The translations under genes and the position numbers were made by a program. 64,000 nt of DNA from Pseudescherichia sp031987975 (GTDB lineage Bacteria > Pseudomonadota > Gammaproteobacteria > Enterobacterales > Enterobacteriaceae): NCBI RefSeq assembly GCF_031987975.1, contig NZ_DALZYX010000002.1:417305-481304 (forward strand). The letters are read 5' to 3'. Of the stretch, positions 38,899 to 47,920 are shown in pieces. The notes beneath the pieces were generated by a model. It did not search any database. It saw only the letters and a list, made by a program, of their open reading frames with translations, and was not told the origin of the DNA. Each line of letters begins with the position of its first letter. The first letter of the stretch is position 1.

Positions 38899-39062
38899 TG
38901 AGCAAGATGACGTTTGTAGTCGATTTTGAGGATGGCAAAGAGCCATCAGTGCATAAAGACATGGATGTGCTGGGCGGCAAGCTATCGGCCGTATCTTTTG
39001 ACGATGCCTTCGAGCGCATTGAGGATTTGGAAAATGATTTAGCCCGAATGGCTAACGAATGA
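38898..39062 (+). CDS. Small acidic protein
   Basis: 54 residues, MSKMTFVVDFEDGKEPSVHK ... ERIEDLENDLARMANE. Short strand then C-terminal coiled coil, strongly acidic. AAAGGAG ribosome site and TAATG overlap. It could be a DNA mimic or an oligomerising adaptor; no family. Confidence 0.68.
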   Translation: MSKMTFVVDFEDGKEPSVHKDMDVLGGKLSAVSFDDAFERIEDLENDLARMANE

Positions 39063-39086
39063 GCCGCTAACACAGCGGCTTTTTTA
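39063..39086 (+). terminator. Terminator in the PL operon
   Basis: GCCGCT-AACAC-AGCGGC then TTTTTT, immediately after the 54-aa gene. Confidence 0.92.
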
Positions 39087-39097
39087 ATGGAGGCAAT

Positions 39098-39370
39098 ATG
39101 CGTATTGAGGAATTACCGAAATTACCGAAGCTATTCCGGGTCATTGAGATTGATCTGGATGTTTTACGCAACGGCATCGGTGGAGGTGGTGGTGTGATTT
39201 TCGACCTTGACGCCATTGTTAAACGCAAGGTTCGCCGCGTTATGCACAGCGGCGGTTGGAAGTGGCAATTAGTTCGTGATTGTCTCGATCAGGAGTCTTG
39301 GGATTACTGCTTTGAGCAAGACAGGGAATGCTTAGAGTATCTCAATTATGAACTCGGACTGATACGTTGA
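39098..39370 (+). CDS. Phage hypothetical protein
   Basis: 90 residues (RIEELPKLPKLFRVIEIDLD ... SWDYCFEQDRECLEYLNYEL). A glycine run (GIGGGGGV) in the middle; acidic C-terminus. ATGGAGG ribosome site. No family recognised. Confidence 0.7.
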   Translation: MRIEELPKLPKLFRVIEIDLDVLRNGIGGGGGVIFDLDAIVKRKVRRVMHSGGWKWQLVRDCLDQESWDYCFEQDRECLEYLNYELGLIR

Positions 39371-39467
39371 TGGCAACTTACAGCCCACTCCCTGAGTAGG
39401 CTGTTGGGTGCAATCCCGCACCGCTCTGACACAGGAGACTGGCGTTGGAGTTCGGATTGATTATTTA

Positions 39468-39493
39468 GCCCGCCACTGTGCGGGCGTTTTTTT
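39468..39493 (+). terminator. Terminator upstream of the HNH-AP2 gene
   Basis: GCCCGC-CACTGT-GCGGGC followed by GTTTTTTT. Confidence 0.92.
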
Positions 39494-39502
39494 GGAGGGA
39501 AT

Positions 39503-40000
39503 ATGTGCATTTCTAGAATTGAAAATGTTTCTTTTGAGGAAATGTCTTCTCTTTTTGAATACAACCCGGAAACCGGATTTTTCTTCCGAAAGATAGGTGT
39601 TGGCTCGTACCGGAAAGACTGGACGCAGGGCACAAGACAGAGCAATGGATACAGGTTCTTTATTGTGAAAGGAAGGAAATATTTAGCGCACAGACTGGCC
39701 TTTCTGCTTACGCATGGCCGGTATCCATCAGGAGTTATTGATCACGTAAATGGCATTCGTAGCGATAACAGAATAGTCAATTTGAGGGACGTGACACAAG
39801 GTGAGAACACTAAGAATTCCCATATACGCCTTGAAAGGAAGAGGAAATTTTCAGGATACACCTACGACGCTAAGCAGAAGAAATGGAAGGCCGAGGCAAG
39901 GATTAAAGGTAAAAGGTATAGCTTAGGTCGCTTCAAAAAAGAAGTTGAAGCTCACGAAGTTTATGTTTCTTTTATGAAAAAGCATGAGAGCGAATTATAA
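39503..40000 (+). CDS. HNH endonuclease with AP2 DNA-binding domain
   Basis: 165 residues. HNH core (LAHRLAFLLTHGRYPSGVID, HVNGIRSDNRIVNLRDVT) in the middle and an AP2 domain at the C-terminus (FSGYTYDAKQKKWKAEARIK, YSLGRFKKEVEAHEVY). Likely a free-standing homing endonuclease inserted between the accessory genes and xis, flanked by a terminator and its own good ribosome site (GGAGGG). AT-richer than the adjacent int gene. Confidence 0.9.
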   Translation: MCISRIENVSFEEMSSLFEYNPETGFFFRKIGVGSYRKDWTQGTRQSNGYRFFIVKGRKYLAHRLAFLLTHGRYPSGVIDHVNGIRSDNRIVNLRDVTQGENTKNSHIRLERKRKFSGYTYDAKQKKWKAEARIKGKRYSLGRFKKEVEAHEVYVSFMKKHESEL

Positions 40001-40020
40001 ATTTTGCCCGGAGGAAAGCA

Positions 40021-40368
40021 GTGGAAGAAGAAATCTTCACCCGTGAGGAGGCCGCGGCGTTCCTCAAGCTGGATAAAGGAACCATAACGCAGTGGATCCG
40101 CAGTGGTCGCCTTCAGGCGGCAAAGATTAACCCGGATAAACCAAAAAGCCCGTACCGGATTTGTAAGTCAGACTGCATTGCAGCGCTCAAGTCAACGAGA
40201 CACAATAGCGCGGTGAATGCGGTTGAGATGCAGGGGGATAAAGCATGTCAATCAAACTACGCGGCGACACATGGCACTGTGACTTCGTCGCGCCAAACGG
40301 CAGCAGAATTAGACGCTCTCTTGAAACAACGGACAAAAGGCAGGCGCAGGAGCTTCACGATAGTCTGA
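40021..40368 (+). CDS. Excisionase-like helix-turn-helix protein
   Basis: 115 residues from GTG 40021 (CGGAGGAAA upstream). IFTREEAAAFLKLDKGTITQ and WIRSGRLQAAKINPDKPKSP form an MerR-like winged HTH, as in phage excisionases and directionality factors, ending DCIAALKS. The reading frame continues 124 nt into int; xis/int overlaps are known in lambda and P22, but this one is long and the extra C-terminus (about 75-115) may not be functional. Confidence 0.75.
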   Translation: MEEEIFTREEAAAFLKLDKGTITQWIRSGRLQAAKINPDKPKSPYRICKSDCIAALKSTRHNSAVNAVEMQGDKACQSNYAATHGTVTSSRQTAAELDALLKQRTKGRRRSFTIV

Positions 40369-41405
40369 AGGCGGAAGCATGGCGCGTCGATAAGATGGGT
40401 GACGCACCTAAAAAAACGTTTGATGAGGCCTGTGTCAGGTGGATCAGGGAGAAGGAGGAAAAGAAAAGCCTGGACGACGACAAGAGCATTATCAGTTTCT
40501 GGATGATGCACTTTGGCGGGTGGCTCTTATCTGACATCTCGGCAGCAAAAATAATGGAGGCGGTTGACGGGATGGAAAACCGCCGCCACCGGCTTAACTG
40601 GGAAATGACCCGTGACAGGTGCGTCAGGCTAGGGAAGCCTGTGCCGGAGTATACAGAAAAACTGGCAGCCAAAGGAACCCGCACCCGTCACCTGGCCATA
40701 CTGAGGGCGATCCTCAATATGGCGGTTGAATGGCACTGGCTGGATAAAGCACCGAAGATATCCACGCCTCGCGTGAAGAACGGTCGAATACGCTGGCTCA
40801 CAGAGGAAGAATCAAAGCGACTTTTCGCAGAGATAGCGCCCCACTTCTTCCCGGTCGTGGTTTTCGCCATTACTACTGGCCTGCGCAGATCGAATGTCAC
40901 CAATCTTGAATGGTCACAGGTCGATCTGGATAAAAAGATGGCATGGATGCATCCGGATGAAACAAAAGCGGGGAATGCAATTGGCGTACCACTGAACGAG
41001 ACGGCATGCCAGATAATCGCAAAACAGCAGGGAAAACATAAGCGATGGGTTTTCGTGCACACCACTCCAGCTTACCGCAATGACGGAACAAAGACGGCAG
41101 CAGTGAGGAAAATGCGAACGGACAGCAACAAGGCATGGAAGGGAGCACTTAAGCGTGCAGGCATAAGCAACTTCCGATTCCATGACCTCCGACACACCTG
41201 GGCCAGTTGGCTGGTTCAGTCAGGCGTTTCATTGCTGGCGCTGAAGGAAATGGGCGGGTGGGAAACTCTGGAAATGGTACAGCGATACGCTCACCTGTCG
41301 ACAGGTCATCTGAGTGAGCACGCGAGCAAAATTGACGCGATTTTAAATCGCAATGTCACAAATATGGCACAAGAGGAGAACGTGATTTACATCAATAGCA
41401 GGTAA
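40245..41405 (+). CDS. int: Tyrosine integrase, P22 type
   Basis: 386 residues (P22 Int 387). N-terminal arm-binding strand region (about 1-55), core-binding domain (about 60-170) and catalytic domain: Arg214 in TGLRRSN, HDLRHTW with His313 and Arg316, Trp339 and Tyr348 in QRYAHL. KSLDDDK and NRRHRLNWE are shared with P22 Int, which also uses thrW. Stop lies 10 bp from the attR core. Confidence 0.96.
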   Translation: MSIKLRGDTWHCDFVAPNGSRIRRSLETTDKRQAQELHDSLKAEAWRVDKMGDAPKKTFDEACVRWIREKEEKKSLDDDKSIISFWMMHFGGWLLSDISAAKIMEAVDGMENRRHRLNWEMTRDRCVRLGKPVPEYTEKLAAKGTRTRHLAILRAILNMAVEWHWLDKAPKISTPRVKNGRIRWLTEEESKRLFAEIAPHFFPVVVFAITTGLRRSNVTNLEWSQVDLDKKMAWMHPDETKAGNAIGVPLNETACQIIAKQQGKHKRWVFVHTTPAYRNDGTKTAAVRKMRTDSNKAWKGALKRAGISNFRFHDLRHTWASWLVQSGVSLLALKEMGGWETLEMVQRYAHLSTGHLSEHASKIDAILNRNVTNMAQEENVIYINSR

Positions 41406-41415
41406 GTGATTGATT

Positions 41416-41465
41416 AAACTGGTGCCGATAATAGGAGTCGAACCTACGACCTTCGCATTACGAAT
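41416..41465. other. attR core (50 bp)
   Basis: Exact copy of 1411-1460. On this side the thrW gene remains complete because the 5' part is chromosomal. Confidence 0.95.
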
Positions 41466-41495
41466 GCGCTGCTCTACCAACTGAGCTATATCGGC
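41420..41495 (-). tRNA. thrW: tRNA-Thr (anticodon CGT)
   Basis: 76 nt, 5' GCCGATATAGCTC ... encoded CCA 3'. Anticodon CGT at 41462-41460 in a TTCGTAA loop. Downstream of proA as in E. coli. It is the prophage attachment gene; its 3' 46 nt come from the attP copy. Confidence 0.97.
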
Positions 41496-41606
41496 CCTGA
41501 GGGACCGGTTACGAGCGTAACCATGGGGTAGAAGGTTAGATCTAACCGGGTGTTGCGTCAATGCCCTTGGCAATCAAGCGGCTACTTTTGCATCACCCGG
41601 TCAGTT

Positions 41607-42860
41607 TTAAGCACGAATGGTATCGTCGCCGAAGCCAACCCACTTGTAGGTGGTCAGGGCTTCAAGACCCATCGGGCCGCGAGCGTGCAATTTTTGCGTA
41701 CTCACCGCCACCTCTGCGCCGAGGCCAAACTGCCCGCCGTCGGTGAAGCGCGTAGAGGCGTTGACGTATACCGCAGACGAATCCACCTCGTTCACGAAAC
41801 GGTTGGCGTTGCTCAGGGTGCGGGTGAGGATCGCATCCGAGTGCTGGGTGCCGTGCTCGCGAATATGCTCGATCGCCTCATCGAGCGAGGCCACCAGCTT
41901 GACGTTGAGATCGAGAGATAAAAACTCGTCGTCATACTGCTCCGGCTTCACCGCCTCGACGTGCGCCGGGCCACCTTGCAGCGTTTTCAACGCCGCCGCG
42001 TCAGCGTGCAGCGTGACGCCGCTCTGCGCCATCTTGTCGCTCAGCGCGGGCAGGAAGCGCTCGGCAATCTGCTGGTTCACCAGCAGCGTCTCTACGGTGT
42101 TGCAGGTGCTCGGGCGCTGGGTCTTAGCATTGACGATAATCTTCAGCGCGGGTTCAATCTCGGCGGTGTCATCCACGTAGATATGGCATACGCCGATACC
42201 GCCGGTGATCACCGGAATAGTTGACTGCTCGCGGCACAGCTTGTGCAGCCCTGCCCCACCGCGCGGGATTAGCATGTCGATATACTTATCCATGCGCAGC
42301 ATCTCGTTAACCAGCTTACGATCCGGACTCTCAATTGCCTGGACAGCGCCTGCCGGCAGGCCGCACTCCTCCAGCGCCTGCTGGATCACCTTCACGGTAG
42401 CAGCGTTGGTGCGCCAGGTCTCTTTGCCGCCGCGCAGGATCGCTGCGTTGCCGGTCTTCAGGCAGAGGGAGGCGACGTCAACGGTAACGTTAGGCCGCGC
42501 TTCGTAGATCACGCCGATTACGCCGAGAGGAACCCGGCGGCGTTCAATGCGCAGGCCGCTGTCGAGCAGCCCGCCGTCAATAATCTGGCCTACCGGATCC
42601 GCCAGCTTGCACACCTGGCGCACATCGTCGGCGATGCTCTTCAGGCGTTCAGGGTTGAGCGCCAGGCGATCAAGCATCGCTTCGCTCAGGCCGTTGCGCC
42701 GGGCTTCCAGCACGTCCTGATCGTTAGCCTGGATAATGTCGTGAGCCTGGGCCTCCAGGTAATCAGCGATCTTCTCCAGAACGCGGTTTTTTTCTCGGCT
42801 GGAGAGCTGCGCCAGCTTATACGAGGCTGCTTTCGCAGCGATGCCCATCTGTTCAAGCAT
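41607..42860 (-). CDS. proA: Gamma-glutamyl phosphate reductase
   Basis: 417 residues, the usual length. NADPH-dependent aldehyde-dehydrogenase fold; catalytic Cys in QRPSTCNTVETLL; LGVIGVIYEARPNVTVD and HYIYVDD-type cofactor motifs. Reduces glutamyl-5-phosphate to the semialdehyde in proline synthesis. Follows proB with an 11-bp gap in one operon; thrW lies downstream. Confidence 0.97.
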   Translation of the reverse strand: MLEQMGIAAKAASYKLAQLSSREKNRVLEKIADYLEAQAHDIIQANDQDVLEARRNGLSEAMLDRLALNPERLKSIADDVRQVCKLADPVGQIIDGGLLDSGLRIERRRVPLGVIGVIYEARPNVTVDVASLCLKTGNAAILRGGKETWRTNAATVKVIQQALEECGLPAGAVQAIESPDRKLVNEMLRMDKYIDMLIPRGGAGLHKLCREQSTIPVITGGIGVCHIYVDDTAEIEPALKIIVNAKTQRPSTCNTVETLLVNQQIAERFLPALSDKMAQSGVTLHADAAALKTLQGGPAHVEAVKPEQYDDEFLSLDLNVKLVASLDEAIEHIREHGTQHSDAILTRTLSNANRFVNEVDSSAVYVNASTRFTDGGQFGLGAEVAVSTQKLHARGPMGLEALTTYKWVGFGDDTIRA

Positions 42861-42871
42861 ACGTCTGCTCC

Positions 42872-43975
42872 TTAACGGGTGATCATGTCGTCGCGATGGA
42901 CGGCGACCGGGCCATACTCGTAGCCGAGAATAGCGTCGATCTGCTGTGAGTGCTGGCCAGCGATGCGTCGCAGCGCGTCGCTGTTGTAGCGGGAGACGCC
43001 GTGGGCAATGTCCCGACCTTCCAGGTTACGGATACGGATCACTTCACCACGGGAGAAGTTACCTGTCACGCTTTTGATCCCTTTTGGCAACAGCGAGCTG
43101 CCTTTTTCGAGGATCGCCATCGTTGCTCCTTCGTCTACGGTAAGCTCACCCGCAGGCGGTGCGCCGAAGATCCAGCGCTTGCGGCTCTCGAGCGGTGAGG
43201 TCTGGGCATGGAAGCGCGTCCCTACCGGCACGCCGTTCAGCGCGTCGCCGATAACGCCCGGCCTGCTGCCGGCGGCGATAATGGTCTCGATACCCGCCCG
43301 GCAGGCGACGTCAGCAGCCTGTAGTTTCGTGCCCATGCCACCGGTGCCGAGGCCGGAGACGCTGTCCCCGGCGATAGCGCGCAGCGCATCGTCAATGCCG
43401 TGAACATCGGCGATAAGCTCCGCATCCGGGTTATTACGCGGATCGGCGGTGTAGAGTCCCTGCTGGTCGGTGAGCAGCAGCAGCTTATCCGCTCCACCCA
43501 AAATGGCGGCCAGCGCGGAGAGGTTGTCGTTATCGCCCACTTTGATCTCAGCGGTAGCGACGGCGTCGTTCTCATTGATCACCGGTACGATGCTGTTATC
43601 CAGCAGCGCGCGCAGGGTATCGCGGGCGTTGAGGAAGCGCTCCCGGTCTTCCATGTCGGCACGCGTCAGCAGCATCTGGCCGACGTGGATACCGTAGATG
43701 GAGAAGAGCTGCTCCCAGAGCTGGATCAGGCGACTCTGCCCCACTGCCGCCAGCAGCTGCTTGGAAGCGATGGTGGCGGGCAGCTCAGGGTAGCCCAGGT
43801 GCTCACGTCCGGCGGCAATCGCCCCGGAAGTGACGATAACAATACGATGCCCTGCGGCATGCAGCTGTGCACACTGGCGTACCAGCTCCACAATATGGGC
43901 GCGGTTGAGGCGGCGCGATCCGCCCGTTAACACGCTGGTGCCGAGTTTTACCACCAGCGTCTGGGTGTCACTCAT
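42872..43975 (-). CDS. proB: Glutamate 5-kinase
   Basis: 367 residues. Amino-acid kinase domain (VVKLGTSVLTGG, VTSGAIAAGREHLG, PVINENDAVAT, GTGGMGTKLQAA) and a C-terminal PUA domain (about 275-367). First and feedback-regulated step of proline synthesis. Divergent from phoE with 292 bp between the starts. Confidence 0.97.
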   Translation of the reverse strand: MSDTQTLVVKLGTSVLTGGSRRLNRAHIVELVRQCAQLHAAGHRIVIVTSGAIAAGREHLGYPELPATIASKQLLAAVGQSRLIQLWEQLFSIYGIHVGQMLLTRADMEDRERFLNARDTLRALLDNSIVPVINENDAVATAEIKVGDNDNLSALAAILGGADKLLLLTDQQGLYTADPRNNPDAELIADVHGIDDALRAIAGDSVSGLGTGGMGTKLQAADVACRAGIETIIAAGSRPGVIGDALNGVPVGTRFHAQTSPLESRKRWIFGAPPAGELTVDEGATMAILEKGSSLLPKGIKSVTGNFSRGEVIRIRNLEGRDIAHGVSRYNSDALRRIAGQHSQQIDAILGYEYGPVAVHRDDMITR

Positions 43976-44164
43976 GATTCTCTGCCGTTTTACGAATAAG
44001 GAAATGTGATGTCAGTCTGACGTTGTAACAGGAGTGAGGCCGCTTGCCAATAACCTCGGTCAAAAGGGTGAGAGATTGCTGCGAGGATCGGCAAGCCTAA
44101 CGGCAGTTTTTTGCAGTTTTATTGCAGAAATAAATAAACACGGATTTTTAAAATTATTCCGACA

Positions 44165-44182
44165 TTGTCATAAATCTTTCAT
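44165..44182 (+). promoter_or_regulatory. Pho box upstream of phoE
   Basis: TTGTCATAAATCTTTCAT matches the PhoB tandem repeat CTGTCATA-A-CTGTCA. It lies about 85 bp upstream of the phoE start, consistent with phosphate-starvation control. Confidence 0.8.
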
Positions 44183-44267
44183 TTCCGAACGTTAAAACCC
44201 TCTCTGTTTTCAGCAGGTATAAGCCTGGCGAATATTAGAGCGTCTTTTGTTTAAATCGGGAATCAAA

Positions 44268-45332
44268 ATGAAAAAGAGTACTCTGGCATTAGTGGTAATG
44301 GGTCTGGTTGCTTCCGCATCTGTACAGTCAGCAGAAGTTTTTAATAAAAATGGCAACAAGCTGGACGTTTACGGCAAAGTGAAAGCCATGCACTACTTCA
44401 GCGATGACAACAGCAACGACGGCGATAAAACATACGTTCGTTTCGGCTTTAAAGGCGAAACCCAAATTAACGATCAGATTACGGGCTTCGGTCGCTGGGA
44501 AGCGGAGTTTGCCGGTAATAACGACGAAAGCACCTCCGGGCAGAAAACCCGTCTGGCATTTGCCGGTGTGAAAATTAAAGATTTTGGCTCACTGGACTAC
44601 GGTCGTAACCTGGGCGTGCTGTATGACGTGGCCGCCTACACCGATATGTTCCCTGAGTTCGGCGGTGACGGCCTGGCCCGTACCGACAATTTTATGACCA
44701 AACGCACCAGCGGCGTGGCGACCTACCGTAACAGCGACTTCTTCGGCATGGTGGACGGTCTGGACCTGACCCTGCAGTACCAGGGCAAAAACGAAAACGG
44801 CCGCAGCAGCGTCGTGAAACAGAACGGTGACGGCTTCGGTACCTCTCTGGCCTATGATTTCGGCGGCAGCGATTTCTCTATCGTTGGCGCATACGCTAAC
44901 TCTGACCGCACCGACGCACAGAACCGCATGGCGCTTGGCCGTGGCGCAAATGCTGAAGCCTGGGCTGCCGGGGCGAAATATGACGCCAACAACGTCTACG
45001 CAGCTGCCTTCTACGGCGTGTCTTACAACATGACGCCAATCTCCTCCTCTGCTGGCTTTGCCAACAAAGCAGATAACTTCGAAGCCGTGCTCCAGTACCA
45101 GTTCGACTTCGGTCTGCGTCCGTCCGTGGGCTACGTCCTGACCAAAGGCAAAGATATTGAGGGCTTTGGTGATGAAGATCTGGTCAACTATATTGATGTC
45201 GGCGCAACCTATTACTTCAACAAAAATATGTCGGCCTTCGTTGATTATAAAATTAACCAGATTGATGACGATAACCGCCTGGTTACCACCAACGACGATG
45301 TCGTTGCCCTGGGCGTAACCTATCAGTTCTAA
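44268..45332 (+). CDS. phoE: Outer-membrane porin PhoE
   Basis: 354 residues from ATG 44268 (E. coli 351). Signal peptide MKKSTLALVVMGLVASASVQ-SA, then mature EVFNKNGNKLDVYGKVKAMH. Sixteen-strand beta-barrel ending in Phe (VALGVTYQF), constriction loop PEFGGDG. Anion-preferring porin induced by phosphate limitation. The longer in-frame start at 44247 would precede a normal signal peptide and is unlikely. OmpC/OmpF share the fold, but locus and Pho box favour PhoE. Confidence 0.95.
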   Translation: MKKSTLALVVMGLVASASVQSAEVFNKNGNKLDVYGKVKAMHYFSDDNSNDGDKTYVRFGFKGETQINDQITGFGRWEAEFAGNNDESTSGQKTRLAFAGVKIKDFGSLDYGRNLGVLYDVAAYTDMFPEFGGDGLARTDNFMTKRTSGVATYRNSDFFGMVDGLDLTLQYQGKNENGRSSVVKQNGDGFGTSLAYDFGGSDFSIVGAYANSDRTDAQNRMALGRGANAEAWAAGAKYDANNVYAAAFYGVSYNMTPISSSAGFANKADNFEAVLQYQFDFGLRPSVGYVLTKGKDIEGFGDEDLVNYIDVGATYYFNKNMSAFVDYKINQIDDDNRLVTTNDDVVALGVTYQF

Positions 45333-45346
45333 TTCTGCATAATAAA

Positions 45347-45378
45347 AAGGCCCTTCATGTCGGTGAAGGGCCTTTTTT
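45347..45378 (+). terminator. Terminator after phoE
   Basis: AAGGCCCTTC-ATGTCGGT-GAAGGGCCTT with TTTTTT. Symmetric A/T flanks let it also serve crl on the other strand. Confidence 0.92.
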
Positions 45379-45397
45379 ATTTATGGCGATTAATTAA

Positions 45398-45799
45398 TCA
45401 GGCGCTGAGTTTAACCGGATCGTTTTTAAAGTCATCGGCAGGCTCCAGCTTTAATTCCAGCGACGCCAGCAGCTCGCGCGCGCGCTCGTGGAAAGTCCGC
45501 AACGTCTGCTCAAGACGATCGGTCACTTCTGCATCTTTAATAGCAACAGGCTCCCAGTGCCCCTCTTTGTTAAAGAGGCCAAACTGGTAGGTGTAGGTGA
45601 AGCGCTGTTCCTGGGCTTCCATTATCATCCACCATCCCCAAAACTCACGCTTTTCCGGAGCAGGCTTTACGTTGACGCATACGGCAAGGCAGTCAAAAAA
45701 GAAACGGTTCCCTTCGCACTGCTCCTCACGGATATAGGGGCCAAGCGCCATAAATTTCTTGATCAGTCTGCTTTTCGGGTGTCCACTCGGTAACGTCAT
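45398..45799 (-). CDS. crl: Sigma-S-binding factor Crl
   Basis: 133 residues. LPSGHPKSRLIKKFMALGPY, IREEQCEGNRFFFDCLAVCV and REFWGWWMIMEAQ are characteristic Crl sequences. It binds RpoS and promotes holoenzyme formation, aiding curli and stationary-phase genes. Monocistronic and convergent with phoE. Confidence 0.95.
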   Translation of the reverse strand: MTLPSGHPKSRLIKKFMALGPYIREEQCEGNRFFFDCLAVCVNVKPAPEKREFWGWWMIMEAQEQRFTYTYQFGLFNKEGHWEPVAIKDAEVTDRLEQTLRTFHERARELLASLELKLEPADDFKNDPVKLSA

Positions 45800-45856
45800 T
45801 GCGATCTCCTTTTGTGATGCAACTGTTTTACCAAATCAATGGAATTAAGCAACGCA

Positions 45857-47101
45857 TTAACGCAATCTATGCTTCATCCAGGCAGTAATTTCCTGCAGTG
45901 ACTTATCGAAGTTGCGATAAACCGGCTTAAAAGGTATCTCCAGCAGCTTGCCGTCGGCAGAAGACGAGGCTATGAGCCGCGACTCCTCTTCCGGGCTGAA
46001 GGGATCGTTTTTCCAGTAGCCGGAGAGCATTGGCGTCGGACAACGGCGTCCCAGCAGACCCTGAGTTTTCAGCGAGTAGCGATTCAGCTCCACGCGCAGC
46101 GCCTCGTCCGAGGCATCATGCATGCCCAGACAGCTGGCCAGCACGTCGAGGTACATCTCCGGCACGCCGCTGAGGCGCTGAGGATCGGTGAGCAGCGAGT
46201 GCACCACCGGCCCGAGGCAGGCCACCGCCTTCAGGCGCGGCGACTCAAGGTAGGCCAGACGCACGGCAACGTTGGCCCCAAAGCGGAAGCCAAAGGCGGC
46301 CACCCGGGTGTGATCGATCCACGGAATGTCCGGCAGCGCTTTCAGCACGTGCTGATGCAGCATGCTGGAGTCCTGAGTTAGCTTCCACTTCGACGAGAAG
46401 CCAATCGACGGCATATCAAGGGTCAGCATCGCGATGCCGTTCGGGGCAAAGTAGCGCTCGAACAGGTTGTAGTAGTCGCTTTGCAGGCTGTCGAGACCGC
46501 CGCATACCAGCACCGTCGGGAACGGCCCGTCGCCTTTAGGCATATGCAGGAAGCCCACCAGCGGTGAGCCACCGGGAATGGCGAACTCCAGCTCGCGCAG
46601 CTTACCCGGCAAACGACGAGCAGCCTCTTCATAGGCGCGGTTCGCTAGCGCCTGTGCTTGCTCGGCCAGGTCATCGCCTTTCAGATGTGGATAAGCGGCA
46701 ATGCTGTAGAGATTGGAGGCGTGGAGCCACTGGCGGCCACTGAGGGTATCATCCTGGGTCTGGCTGGCCTTCTGCTGCCACTTCATCGCCTGGGTCGCCC
46801 ACTCGTAGATCCAGTTGCCACCGCGATAGCCCACCACCGTGTCATAGAGATCGCTATCGGTACGCTCGGCCTGGCTCATGACAATCCGCGCCTGCACGTC
46901 AAGAATTTCACGCGGATCGACCCCGCGCCAAACCCACAGCAGACGGTTGATCAGCCGATACCAGTGCGGAACACTGGCCCCGTCCAGCGCGGAATCCATC
47001 GCCGGGGGATTGCCCCGCTGAAAACGGCGGACCAGCGTCGAGGTTTCGGGATGTTTGAATCGGGGTTTGAACAGGGTTTCGCTGAGGTTAGCCTGGGTCA
47101 T
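45857..47101 (-). CDS. frsA: Fermentation-respiration switch protein FrsA
   Basis: 414 residues. Alpha/beta-hydrolase-like (GSPLVGFLHMP, VLVCGGLDSLQSDYYNLFER, AFGFRFGANVAVRLAY). Family knowledge: FrsA binds unphosphorylated EIIA-Glc and shifts carbon flow toward fermentation; esterase activity has been reported. Located between gpt and crl as in E. coli. Confidence 0.95.
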   Translation of the reverse strand: MTQANLSETLFKPRFKHPETSTLVRRFQRGNPPAMDSALDGASVPHWYRLINRLLWVWRGVDPREILDVQARIVMSQAERTDSDLYDTVVGYRGGNWIYEWATQAMKWQQKASQTQDDTLSGRQWLHASNLYSIAAYPHLKGDDLAEQAQALANRAYEEAARRLPGKLRELEFAIPGGSPLVGFLHMPKGDGPFPTVLVCGGLDSLQSDYYNLFERYFAPNGIAMLTLDMPSIGFSSKWKLTQDSSMLHQHVLKALPDIPWIDHTRVAAFGFRFGANVAVRLAYLESPRLKAVACLGPVVHSLLTDPQRLSGVPEMYLDVLASCLGMHDASDEALRVELNRYSLKTQGLLGRRCPTPMLSGYWKNDPFSPEEESRLIASSSADGKLLEIPFKPVYRNFDKSLQEITAWMKHRLR

Positions 47102-47165
47102 TGCGCGCAGCCTCCATGATTACGTCACTTCCTCTATTGTAACCTGCCAGGCGCTAAATAACAGA

Positions 47166-47184
47166 ACGCCCGGCATAACCGGGC
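47166..47184 (-). terminator. Hairpin after gpt
   Basis: CGCCCGG-TTATG-CCGGGCG on the minus strand, followed by TTCTGTTATTT. Probable gpt terminator. Confidence 0.7.
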
Positions 47185-47206
47185 GTAAAGTTTAGAAAAA
47201 AGCGGC

Positions 47207-47665
47207 TTAGCGGCCAGAGATAGGCGGTACGAAGACCACGCCCATATCCCACGGCTGCTCAATCCAGGTATCCTGCGGAATATCGATTACATAGTCATCC
47301 ACCAGCGGGCGGCCGGCAGGCTTAGCGAAGATAGTCACGAAGTGGGCTTTCGGATACATGTCACGGATAGCCACTGCGGTGCCACCGGTATCTACCAGAT
47401 CGTCAATCACGATAAAGCCTTCACCGTCGCCTTCAGCACGTTTCAGCACTTTCAGCTCACGCTGGTTGTCGTGGTCGTAGCTGGAGATGCAAACGGTATC
47501 AACATGGCGAATACCCAGCTCACGGGCCAGCAGGGCAGCCGGAACTAAACCACCGCGGCTAACGGCAATGATGCCTTTCCACTGTTCTGACGGCAGCAGG
47601 CGCGCGGCCAGCTTGCGGGCGTGAATTTGCAACATGTCCCAGGTGACGACGTATTTTTCGCTCAT
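47207..47665 (-). CDS. gpt: Xanthine-guanine phosphoribosyltransferase
   Basis: 152 residues, standard length. PRPP-binding loop FIVIDDLVDTGGTA, the AVSRGGLVPAALLAREL segment and C-terminal WDMGVVFVPPISGR. Salvages guanine and xanthine to their monophosphates at the inner membrane. Divergent from pepD. Confidence 0.97.
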   Translation of the reverse strand: MSEKYVVTWDMLQIHARKLAARLLPSEQWKGIIAVSRGGLVPAALLARELGIRHVDTVCISSYDHDNQRELKVLKRAEGDGEGFIVIDDLVDTGGTAVAIRDMYPKAHFVTIFAKPAGRPLVDDYVIDIPQDTWIEQPWDMGVVFVPPISGR

Positions 47666-47920
47666 GTGAAGTGTCCCAGCCTATTGTAAAGCGGCTTAAA
47701 TGTGTTCAGGGGAAAATGGGTTGCGCGAGATTATAGAGATCTGACGCACTAAAAACCAGTGTTACGCGGCCCGCCCTGCGCTTTTTACATGTGTCACACT
47801 CAGACAAGCAATAAAGTGGTATTCTGCATTTATCTCACCCGCATCGCGCGTGATGCTCTGTTATCGCTAATCCTGTGCCCTGCCCCACTTTTTTGCAGGC
47901 CATTGACATGGAGAATCATT

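Larger units (their letters stand above)
1411..41465. mobile_element. P22-like lambdoid prophage at thrW
   Basis: Direct 50-bp att repeats lie 40,005 bp apart. The integrase is adjacent to attR, and the structural genes follow P22 order (terS, terL, portal, scaffold, coat, gp4, gp10, gp26, gp14, gp7, gp20, gp16, tailspike). The immunity region has P22-type c2/cro and a lambda-type N with nut sites. P22 itself integrates at thrW. The genome size fits a headful-packaging podovirus (P22 is about 41.7 kb). Two genes are visibly broken (terL, dam), so the element is probably defective as a particle producer. Confidence 0.97.
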
